This document shows, one piece after another, positions 1-7,972 of a stretch of DNA of 17,133 nt (the first letter of the stretch is position 1; each line of letters opens with the position of its first letter). Source of the stretch: Bacteroidales bacterium GP2. Lineage in GTDB: Bacteria > Bacteroidota > Bacteroidia > Bacteroidales > Muribaculaceae. The translations under genes were made by a program, and so were the position numbers. The notes below the pieces were generated by a model that was given only the letters and a program-made list of their open reading frames with translations, made no database searches and was not told the origin of the DNA. The stretch is taken from assembly GCA_001701115.1 (NCBI GenBank), contig DAAJ01000062.1:1-17133 (forward strand), in the 5' to 3' direction.

Positions 1-5
1 ATAAT

Positions 6-13
6 TAAATTTG
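6..13 (+). promoter_or_regulatory. Bacteroidota-type -7 promoter box for the VWA/tubulin-like operon
   Basis: TAAATTTG matches the Bacteroidota sigma-70 -7 consensus TAnnTTTG. It lies 72 bases before the chosen ATG at 86, which would give a 5' leader of roughly 65 bases. The matching -33 TTTG element would fall outside the window, so only half of the promoter can be judged. The position supports the operon starting here rather than continuing from upstream. Confidence 0.45.
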
Positions 14-85
14 CACTGGAGCGTCAAATATCTGATACAAACATATTTTGCTATGCTTCTGACAAACGCCTATAACCGTGAAACA

Positions 86-1723
86 ATGATAAACCATCTA
101 TTAAGAACCACATTCTTCTGTTTTGCTTGCCTGGCGGCTTTAATGGCACCGGCACAGACCAGTTCAATGGAATATCTTGAAAAGCAGTTCCCGAAACTGA
201 CATCCCTTTTCCGGGAAGAGCTTGAAAATACCGCTACACACTACATCATAGCAGTAGATGTGTCCGGTTCCATGGTCAAGTATAACAATCTGGTGACTCC
301 TATGCTTCAAGCATTTGCTATGGCGCTTCCAGATGGCGAACAGGTTTCCGTAATACCTTTTGGCACAGATGCCAAAGAGAATACACCGGGCTTGTGCAAC
401 AAAATCGAAAATGATGCGCAGCGTCAGATTCTGTGCAACGCACTATCATCATTATACATAAATGAGTCATATTCTCCGGAATTCAAACGAAACACCGATA
501 TAAACAAAGCTGTCTCTGCAATAAACAAGGCAATTCTGAAAAATAAGAATGTCGACATGAATGTCGTGATAATAATCACGGACTTTCTTAATGACCTTCC
601 GGGCAAAGGTGAGGTAAAGCTGACCAAAGAGGAGCTCGGAAACCTCTCGAACGATTTCAACAACCTCACGGACAATACCTATACCAGAGTTGTTGCAATG
701 CGGCTCCCAAAGGCTGGCACAGGAGTTGGATACTCGCTTGACCAGCTGCAAGAGGGCGTTTTTAATGCACAGACTCCACTTAGAAGATTTGAATCTGTTG
801 ACGCTATAAATGATGAAACCACTATCCAGACTTGGTTTGACCAGCTTACACGCGATATTATGACAGACAAACTCCGCAAGGTCATACTCCTGTATAATGA
901 GCGTGAAATCAAACCATCTCTCACTGCTGAAACAGACATTGACGGCAATGTGACAGCTGAATTCGGATGGAATCCCAATAAACTATACACAGCATTACAA
1001 CTCGGCAAGACCACTACACTGCCCGGCTCTGAATTTTATGTTGATTGTGACACTGCATCATCAATAACCCTCAACGGAAAATCTACCGTTAAACTCGGAC
1101 AGATAAAACATGGCAAATGGGGATTCCACAATTTTAATGAGGACTTGAATGTCAAACTCGATTTGCCAACCGATTTCGATGATGAATTACAGACACTCAG
1201 CATCCAGAAACCATTCTCCGACACAACCGTGCATCAAAACCGCTGGATTTGGGTATTTATTCTGTCATTCCTCACCACATGCATCCTTGCCGTACTCCTT
1301 ATATTATATATATGCGCTGTACTGAAAGCAATCCGCCGGAATGCAAGGGAAAGAATCAAAGGCAGGGTACTGATTACAAATGAATACGGTGAAGCGATAA
1401 GCGAGCCTATAAAAGTAGCGTGCACCTCCGGAAAAACGCTGAATATCGGTGCAAACGGCACAAACGGCTGTAATGTGCCTGATGCGGAATGGAACATATC
1501 ACTTACAAAAGTTAAGTCCAACCCGTTCCTATTCTGGACAAAACCAAAATTCAAATGGGAAGGTCGCGGTCCGGGACAGTCTAAGGTAATTAACTCGAAG
1601 AAAAACCGCTCCGGAAACATCGGCAGATACGGCACATATTCAAAACAAGTGAACCTGGAATGTTATGATTCAAATGGCAATCACACCAATACAGTAAAAA
1701 TAACCTTATCCTCCGACAATTAA
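86..1723 (+). CDS. Exported membrane-anchored von Willebrand A (VWA) domain protein, first gene of tubulin-like operon
   Basis: This 545-residue protein starts with a signal peptide (charged start, hydrophobic FFCFACLAALMAP, small-residue site near APAQ). The reading frame is open from a TTG at 11, but that codon lies inside the putative -7 box, so ATG 86 is preferred. A VWA domain follows at about residues 50-290. Its MIDAS metal site looks complete: DVSGS (D58, S60, S62), T137 in NTDINKA, and D166 in IIITDF. One membrane segment spans about 387-415. A C-terminal beta-rich domain of about 130 residues would then be cytoplasmic. The topology therefore places VWA in the periplasm and a tail beside the cytosolic tubulin-like protein encoded next. 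VWA domains usually bind protein partners through the metal ion, and the ligand here is unknown. The gene looks more AT-rich than the genes after it. The VWA call is firm; the role is inferred from context. Confidence 0.88.
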   Translation: MINHLLRTTFFCFACLAALMAPAQTSSMEYLEKQFPKLTSLFREELENTATHYIIAVDVSGSMVKYNNLVTPMLQAFAMALPDGEQVSVIPFGTDAKENTPGLCNKIENDAQRQILCNALSSLYINESYSPEFKRNTDINKAVSAINKAILKNKNVDMNVVIIITDFLNDLPGKGEVKLTKEELGNLSNDFNNLTDNTYTRVVAMRLPKAGTGVGYSLDQLQEGVFNAQTPLRRFESVDAINDETTIQTWFDQLTRDIMTDKLRKVILLYNEREIKPSLTAETDIDGNVTAEFGWNPNKLYTALQLGKTTTLPGSEFYVDCDTASSITLNGKSTVKLGQIKHGKWGFHNFNEDLNVKLDLPTDFDDELQTLSIQKPFSDTTVHQNRWIWVFILSFLTTCILAVLLILYICAVLKAIRRNARERIKGRVLITNEYGEAISEPIKVACTSGKTLNIGANGTNGCNVPDAEWNISLTKVKSNPFLFWTKPKFKWEGRGPGQSKVINSKKNRSGNIGRYGTYSKQVNLECYDSNGNHTNTVKITLSSDN

Positions 1724-1756
1724 CCCAAACAGACAATCAATTAAACACTTCATATA

Positions 1757-4700
1757 ATGGCAAACGAAAAGCATATTTTTATCGGCATCGGCGGCTCTGG
1801 CGTCAAAACAGTCTCTCAGATCAAGCAGAAAGTCTATGAGAAACGGTTCCCTCGTGCAACCGCGTCCAAATCGAGGCTACAGGCTATGAACGACAGCTAC
1901 CGCTTCCTTTTCCTTGACACCGACCAGCGTGACATTGACGAGGCTAACAAAAGCAACCGTGAGAGCTTCGAGGCCGGTAAAGTGCCTTTCATCAACCCGC
2001 AAACCGATTTGGTTAACCTCGGAAGGGCAAATCCACAGGCTATATACTATGAAGCCAAGAATGATCCTAAGGCGCTTATAAACAAGAGGATTCTTGACGC
2101 TTGCTCGCAGGAGCTATCGAATAAGATACCTGACCAGCCACTGTCATTCGGCGCTGGGGCGTTCCGCATAAAATCACGAATCGCCTTTGCCCACTCCCTT
2201 GCCGATTTCCAGTCAAAGCTCCAGAGTGCCATATCGTCACTGAATGACGTTAAGACTGTAGGAGGTGAAGACTGCATCATATACTACTGGGTTGTAGGAA
2301 GCACTGTTGGTGGCACCGGTTCCGGCATTTTCAACGATGTGCTCTACCATGTAAACCAGCTGCACCATCAGATTGTCGGCAACGGCGACCCGCAGCTTGT
2401 CATGGCAATGTATATGCCGAAAGTATTTATTGACAGCAACTCTACAGAAGAGAAATACTCATTGAACGCGTTTGCTGTGTTCAGCGAGCTAAATGCATTC
2501 AAAAAAATGAGTTATGAGGACAAGCAGAACACCGTGATGCACCGCCTCGCATTCATCGACGACTATAACCTTGTCAACGACCAGAAACGCTACTGCCCGT
2601 TTTATTATCTCCTGCCTATTGACATACAGACCGACAAGGGCACCAGCCTCGGCACGCCAAACACAATGTACCGCAACACCGCCGAAATGCTCTACCATCT
2701 CCACAACGGGCAGGCTGGCGCTACATTCCGCAGCGACATTGACAATTACATGAATGACATCATGGAGCATAACCATGAGGAATTCCTGGTGCCTATGGGA
2801 TATGTGTCGCTCCAGAAACCGCTCGAACAGTTCTCAAAATACATGAGGGCGCGTTTTCAGCGCGATGTGCTCCGCTCATGGCTGCTTTGCAACGACAAAG
2901 CACAGGCGCGCGTGAAAAAAGAGGATGTCGATCCATTGATAAACCGCTTCTTCAAAGAGCTTAATCCCAACATCAAAGGTACTATAGCCAATAAGCTGAC
3001 AGCTGGGAAGAGAACCATTGAATCGTCCATAGACGATCAGGACCCGGATAGCGAGAAGATGAACGAAGAACTTCTGTTCACCAACATTATGTCCGACCTG
3101 GTTGCTTTGGGCAACCGCCTTAAAGCAGAAAGCACAGAGAGCAAGATAGCTGACTATGCGGCAATACTCTCTGAAAATATGTGGAAGGAAGCGGAAAAAA
3201 TGATTCGCGAGCATGGTCTTGCCTATACCCTCAACGCGCTTCAGGAAGTCCATAAAAAAATGGCGGAACAGTTTGAGAAGGAGGAGGCGAAGCTCAGCCA
3301 AAGGGCAACTGACCTAAGAAACAAAGTAGAAGATCTTCAGAAACTCAGTGATGAAGCTGCAAAAATAGATTTCACTGAGAAGATAATGAAGAACAATAAG
3401 GTTCAGATCAACGAGTACCTGAATTCACTCCGCGAGTATGTGAATCTCTACACTGAACTTGAGGCTGATAAATGGGCGCACGAAATCAAGCGTGTGTTCT
3501 GCACAGATGAGAAAAACGATGAGATTTCCAAGATTACCCGCTATCTCTCCGGCATGATTGCAAAAGCAGAAGAGCTTACACGCGAGCGCGTAGGATATTA
3601 CAAGCGCCTTGCAACCGAGTTCGGGGAAGCATCCATGGACGTTACAACCGTCTACCTGCCGATGCTAAAAAAAATATGCGACGGCAACGGATGGAAGCAG
3701 GACAATTTCTTCAGCAAACTTTACACCAAAATATTCACGGCTAATTCTGACCAGGAAGAAACGCCCAACCGACCCGAACTCTCACGCTTCCTTGACAACG
3801 GCATTTATCTAACTACCGATGAAGACTCTATTGACGCCAACTATAAAGTGTTCATCAAGCAGGCTAAGGAGGAAGACCCCGGCGCACCGAAAACAAGCGA
3901 AACATTATTCTTCGCAAACCCAGTCCTCGCCGACCGTGGCAATGTAAGCGCCGAGAAAATAATCACCGACTTCCTCAACATCGCTACTGCAAAATTTGAA
4001 GATGCAATCCACAATAACAAGGATATTCAGGAAAACTGGGACCACCGCAAAATATCATCTTTCTTCGCTGACCTCAGCAATGAAGAGAAGGATGAAGTGC
4101 GCATGGCACTGAGTCCGGCTCTGTTCTTCAGCTACAATACAAGCCGTATTGACGTTACAAAGAAAGAGGAGCACATCATATTTGTTGCCGGAAGCGAAGA
4201 GCTGGCGGAAGAAATGCTCGGATACCAGAGAGGCAATACTAAACACCGCTTTGAAAAGAACGATAACGAAAATACCGCGCTCGTGCTTAAATCAAAATTC
4301 GGGCTTTCGCTTGAAGACTATCGCATTTACGACTCAATACGCCGCGTGTACGAGAGGGCGCCTTTCCGTGAGAAGTACCACTTCCACCACCTTTTCGCCC
4401 AGTTCCTCGACAAGCTTACAATTGACGATCTGCCACTTGAAATTCTTCCCCAGCACAGGACATTCGTTAAAATGCTTATGCTTGAGGCAATGCGCCAGGA
4501 GCTGTCCCCGCTTTTCCATACCGACAGGTATGACAAAGACGCATTCATTGACACAATGTATTATTCCGACTACGACCGGTCATTCAAAATTGCATTGTCG
4601 GAAGCATTCCTCACTGACAATCCCCATACGGCAGGAAAACTTGCCATCAAAAAGACAGACAACGGCAGACCGCTGTTCAAGGAAATCGAAGGTGTTACAT

Positions 4701-4990
4701 TTGCTGACAGGTTCAAAACCTACTCTGACCTCTACCATAATGCCCGATTCGGCGATACCGCAGAACGGTTGATTCAGGCTATATTGCGCACATCATACAA
4801 TAACAACGGGCAGACCGAGACCGGAGAAAACATACTTAAACGCCATTATACCGCCAAGCACGAACAACTGCTTGACGACCTCAGCAAAAAGAAACTCAAT
4901 GCCGGATTGCCGGAAGAGAAACGGCTCTACGAAATCTTCTTCCAGATTCTGCGCAACGACTATCCTACTGTTCACGATTTTAAGCGCTAA
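1757..4990 (+). CDS. Tubulin/FtsZ-superfamily protein (tubulin-like, Tubulin_2 type)
   Basis: This is a 1077-residue cytosolic protein with no signal peptide or membrane segment. The N-terminal GTPase-like domain shows the superfamily loops in order: HIFIGIGGSG (residues 6-15, loop T1), LFLDTDQRD (51-59, loop T2, compare FtsZ NTD), SFGAGAFRIKSR (130-141, T3-like), and GGTGSG (185-190, the tubulin signature loop T4), followed by helix and strand MAMYMPKVF. GTP binding is therefore likely. I could not identify the T7 catalytic loop, so hydrolysis is unproven. The protein is far longer than FtsZ (about 400 residues). After about residue 380 it is largely helical, with a probable coiled coil at about 495-535. 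Large tubulin-like proteins of this kind are known next to VWA genes and have been proposed to remodel membranes. It sits 33 bases behind the VWA gene and 6 bases before the next one. Confidence 0.88.
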   Translation: MANEKHIFIGIGGSGVKTVSQIKQKVYEKRFPRATASKSRLQAMNDSYRFLFLDTDQRDIDEANKSNRESFEAGKVPFINPQTDLVNLGRANPQAIYYEAKNDPKALINKRILDACSQELSNKIPDQPLSFGAGAFRIKSRIAFAHSLADFQSKLQSAISSLNDVKTVGGEDCIIYYWVVGSTVGGTGSGIFNDVLYHVNQLHHQIVGNGDPQLVMAMYMPKVFIDSNSTEEKYSLNAFAVFSELNAFKKMSYEDKQNTVMHRLAFIDDYNLVNDQKRYCPFYYLLPIDIQTDKGTSLGTPNTMYRNTAEMLYHLHNGQAGATFRSDIDNYMNDIMEHNHEEFLVPMGYVSLQKPLEQFSKYMRARFQRDVLRSWLLCNDKAQARVKKEDVDPLINRFFKELNPNIKGTIANKLTAGKRTIESSIDDQDPDSEKMNEELLFTNIMSDLVALGNRLKAESTESKIADYAAILSENMWKEAEKMIREHGLAYTLNALQEVHKKMAEQFEKEEAKLSQRATDLRNKVEDLQKLSDEAAKIDFTEKIMKNNKVQINEYLNSLREYVNLYTELEADKWAHEIKRVFCTDEKNDEISKITRYLSGMIAKAEELTRERVGYYKRLATEFGEASMDVTTVYLPMLKKICDGNGWKQDNFFSKLYTKIFTANSDQEETPNRPELSRFLDNGIYLTTDEDSIDANYKVFIKQAKEEDPGAPKTSETLFFANPVLADRGNVSAEKIITDFLNIATAKFEDAIHNNKDIQENWDHRKISSFFADLSNEEKDEVRMALSPALFFSYNTSRIDVTKKEEHIIFVAGSEELAEEMLGYQRGNTKHRFEKNDNENTALVLKSKFGLSLEDYRIYDSIRRVYERAPFREKYHFHHLFAQFLDKLTIDDLPLEILPQHRTFVKMLMLEAMRQELSPLFHTDRYDKDAFIDTMYYSDYDRSFKIALSEAFLTDNPHTAGKLAIKKTDNGRPLFKEIEGVTFADRFKTYSDLYHNARFGDTAERLIQAILRTSYNNNGQTETGENILKRHYTAKHEQLLDDLSKKKLNAGLPEEKRLYEIFFQILRNDYPTVHDFKR

Positions 4991-4996
4991 CAGTCC

Positions 4997-7969
4997 ATGC
5001 TGCCGCTCTGGATTATCGATGTGAGGGAAAAATCCGCCCGAAGAGACGAATTTCAGCGTCTTCTCGGGCAGATTGACCACGTCAGCATGGCGGATGAATC
5101 TGATTGCTGCTCCTCACACATTACAGACACAGCAGGATTGCAGGACAGTCCCGATTCACGCCACGCACATGCCGCGCAGGACAACCATGCCTCAACGCAT
5201 GGCGAAAACGGGAATGCGCCTCACACGCCGGAAAAAATCAGGGAAGAGATAGACCGACATGACCGCGATGAAGCAGACCGGAATGCACGAATAGACGGGT
5301 GCTACTGGCATTATAGCGTCATTGACGCATCGGCTTATGACATTGACTTTCCGGCAAACGGTGAATCTGCACATGAGGCACGTGCCACCGCTCAGAAATT
5401 TTATGATTTCCAGAGCAATCTTGTGGCGCAAGGGCAGCAGTTCATCAGGATGCTACGGCAGAGCAACGCCCATGCCGACATAAAAATCAACATTGTGGTG
5501 CTTGGAGACCTGAGCGAAAAATTCACCCGCCTGGTTTTTCCTGCAATAGCAGGGTTGCTCCAGAAAGAGAAAGGGCGCATGTTGCCCCACCATATCCATC
5601 AGGGCATGGAGGTGATTGGAATGCTGTTCATACCCAGCGACCTTAATACCCGCCATGTCGCCGAACGCAAAAGCATGCTCCGCACCCTACGCGAAATTGA
5701 CGTGCAGCACCATGTCAATGACCTGCGCGGCTACGACCACATGATGTTCTATCAGGATGTGCCTAACCGCACCGAGTGCGTATATCCTCTCCTTTCTGAC
5801 AAGGCTATCGCCGAATACCTCATGCAGTGCCTGGTTCACCTCTACCTTGCATGCAACGATTCACATCCCCTTCTGAGCGGCACATCTTCGGCTGATGTCT
5901 TTTATTTCTCTATGGGAGCCACGTCAGTCCATTTTGACACCCAGTATGAAGATGAAAAGACGCGCTACCGCATGGCTACGGATTTTATCAAGGCTATAAA
6001 AAGCGATGGCGACAACAAACTTTTCAATCTGCCGCTCCACCTAATCGCTGATGAGGAGTATCTGCCGGACTCTTTCTTCCGCTACGACTCTTTGAGCATG
6101 CTGGAGGTTGACGAACAGCCGGAGGAGCCTAACCCGCATCCTGTCCGTGACTTTTTCGCCCGTAATCTTAAGCGTTACTACTACAATAGTTTCCTGCGCT
6201 ACTATTCCACAAACCTGATGCGCCGGATAACCAACACTATTGAGCGAAATACAAAAAATGCGCTGGACACTGTTGCCACGGAAAGCCGCCGTACTTTCTC
6301 AGATGCTTCAAAGCGACTGTTTGAACGGATACGCGAAGCTTTAGGGCATCTCAGCTCATCAGACGGAGGCATCCCCGCAATGACGGCACTCCTGAAAGAG
6401 ATGCAGGAATCACTTGCCGAGAAGCGGAAACGTATCCGCCCTACGCTCAAATCCGTCTTTTGGCGCAATATTGAGGAAAACCATGTGCCCCGTGCAATGT
6501 CAAATGACTTCATGGACTACCACGATGCGTTCATGGAAGACCAGGCAAGCAAATCGGGAGATACTGCGCAGAATGAAATAAAAAAGCAGGCGGTAAAAGA
6601 CCTCAACAGCATACTCAGCCGTGAGTCAACCTTCATGAGCCGCATCTGCCGCAGCGTGCTCCTCGGCATTGTCGGGGCAATTGCCATCATACCGGTACTA
6701 TGCTCAATTCCACCATATATTATTGACCTTGGCGATGTGTATGCCAATCGCTACTGGTGGGCAGCAGCGTTCTTTATCCTCCCTGCACTTGTGCAATGCC
6801 TCTCCTACTTGCGCTACATGAGGGCTAAGAAGCGGGCGGTAAGGCGTCTGCACGCTATCTTCCTCCACGATGCTTTTGCGCGCGTGGCAAACCGTATTGA
6901 ACTCGAAATAAATTCATTCTATGACAAAATGACGGCTCTTGCCGAGAAATATATTCAGCGTTGCGACAAGATTCGCAAGGAACTCGGCAACGGGCTCAGA
7001 ATGGAGCACAAGGTCAAACCTCTCTTCCCGGAGTCTATGTTCAACCAGCCGCTTATAGCCGGGCAATTCGGGCTTGACATGCTATTGCCGGAAAGCGAGG
7101 CGGATGATACCGAAGTGAGGATTAACTATATCCGCTATCCTTTCAAAGAAATCGGCAAGCCGGAGTATTTCATATTCATGAACCAGCACAAGGAGATGGT
7201 CGGGGAGCTTTTCCGGGATGTGGCGCTCACGGAATCGGTAAGTCGACATATCGATGACAACGGCATGGAAACCTTGCTGTCCAAAGAGCAGCAGGAAGCG
7301 GAGTTGGAAAAACAGTGGGAAATCCGCCACGCTGAATTTTACAGCCATCTCCATGATGCGGTTGCTGATGCCATTTTGCCGCGCGAAAATGACACTGTCG
7401 GTGAAAAACTGACCCATTATTGCCGCGTGTCGCCGGACCGAGTTGATTCCATGCGTTGCGCGATTGACTTTGCGGTCACAAATGGAGAGATTACTTCATC
7501 TGCCGACAGGGAGTATGCTGATATAAAACTTAATGATTCACGCGCAGAGCACTATATACTCCCCTACATATCCACCACTTACAAGAAAAGCCAGGTCGAC
7601 CGGTTTAACCCGGTTTACAGCAAATATATCTTCATTACCCGGTGGCGGTGCTTTGAGCAGTTGAACCTCAACCGCATATTGCCTACGGAGGATTTCGATG
7701 AAAAGATGCGCATTCGCCAGGTTTTCTCTGCCGAGCAGGCTGAAAAAGCACGGATGGAGCGCGACAGGGCAAACGGTGACGGCGGCAGTTCACCCTACCC
7801 GCCTACGGAGAGCGTCGGGTACTCCCCACGTCCCTCATCCCTGCTGCTGTGGGCGCTCTGCCTTGAGGACTCATCAACCGAGTGGTTCCGGCTGTTTGAC
7901 TCGGAACAGTTTGCCAAAGCGTACAGTGACAAGAAAATATACCGCGAGTGTCTGAACCAAAATGATTGA
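4997..7969 (+). CDS. Large two-TM membrane protein, possible degenerate tubulin-fold partner
   Basis: I do not recognise a named family for this 990-residue protein. It has no signal peptide. Residues about 33-95 are a His/Asp/Glu-rich, probably disordered stretch. Residues about 100-340 alternate strands and helices: YSVIDASAYDI (106-116), INIVVLGDLSEK (164-175), MEVIGMLFIPSDL (204-216), MMFYQDVP (249-256), VFYFSMGATSV (301-311). The order and spacing parallel the tubulin-like neighbour, but glycine loops GxGGSG and GGTGSG are missing. About 390-545 is helical. Two membrane segments follow (about 553-575 and 585-606), then a basic patch and a long soluble C-terminal part. The N- and C-termini should lie on the same side, probably the cytoplasm. 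No Walker A motif is visible. It is spaced 6 bases from the tubulin-like gene and 3 bases from the next gene. The membrane protein call is firm; the fold is inference. Confidence 0.8.
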   Translation: MLPLWIIDVREKSARRDEFQRLLGQIDHVSMADESDCCSSHITDTAGLQDSPDSRHAHAAQDNHASTHGENGNAPHTPEKIREEIDRHDRDEADRNARIDGCYWHYSVIDASAYDIDFPANGESAHEARATAQKFYDFQSNLVAQGQQFIRMLRQSNAHADIKINIVVLGDLSEKFTRLVFPAIAGLLQKEKGRMLPHHIHQGMEVIGMLFIPSDLNTRHVAERKSMLRTLREIDVQHHVNDLRGYDHMMFYQDVPNRTECVYPLLSDKAIAEYLMQCLVHLYLACNDSHPLLSGTSSADVFYFSMGATSVHFDTQYEDEKTRYRMATDFIKAIKSDGDNKLFNLPLHLIADEEYLPDSFFRYDSLSMLEVDEQPEEPNPHPVRDFFARNLKRYYYNSFLRYYSTNLMRRITNTIERNTKNALDTVATESRRTFSDASKRLFERIREALGHLSSSDGGIPAMTALLKEMQESLAEKRKRIRPTLKSVFWRNIEENHVPRAMSNDFMDYHDAFMEDQASKSGDTAQNEIKKQAVKDLNSILSRESTFMSRICRSVLLGIVGAIAIIPVLCSIPPYIIDLGDVYANRYWWAAAFFILPALVQCLSYLRYMRAKKRAVRRLHAIFLHDAFARVANRIELEINSFYDKMTALAEKYIQRCDKIRKELGNGLRMEHKVKPLFPESMFNQPLIAGQFGLDMLLPESEADDTEVRINYIRYPFKEIGKPEYFIFMNQHKEMVGELFRDVALTESVSRHIDDNGMETLLSKEQQEAELEKQWEIRHAEFYSHLHDAVADAILPRENDTVGEKLTHYCRVSPDRVDSMRCAIDFAVTNGEITSSADREYADIKLNDSRAEHYILPYISTTYKKSQVDRFNPVYSKYIFITRWRCFEQLNLNRILPTEDFDEKMRIRQVFSAEQAEKARMERDRANGDGGSSPYPPTESVGYSPRPSSLLLWALCLEDSSTEWFRLFDSEQFAKAYSDKKIYRECLNQND

Positions 7970-7972
7970 CCT

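Noticed and set aside
45..51. TATTTTG as an alternative -7 box
   Set aside because: It is one base short of TAnnTTTG; the box at 6-13 matches exactly.
11..85. Upstream TTG start extending the VWA protein by 25 residues
   Set aside because: The TTG lies within the putative -7 box, and starting at ATG 86 places the signal peptide directly at the N-terminus.
1724..1756. Internal promoter or terminator between the VWA and tubulin-like genes
   Set aside because: The 33-base gap contains no TAnnTTTG box and no inverted repeat.
4149..4772. 207-codon plus-strand ORF within the tubulin-like gene
   Set aside because: It overlaps the well-supported tubulin-like frame throughout, is rich in Ser/Thr/Arg as expected of a shifted frame, and shows no domain.
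4997..7969. Search for a P-loop GTPase to match the third partner of published tubulin/VWA neighbourhoods
   Set aside because: No Walker A GxxxxGK[S/T] is visible in this protein, so I do not call it a GTPase.
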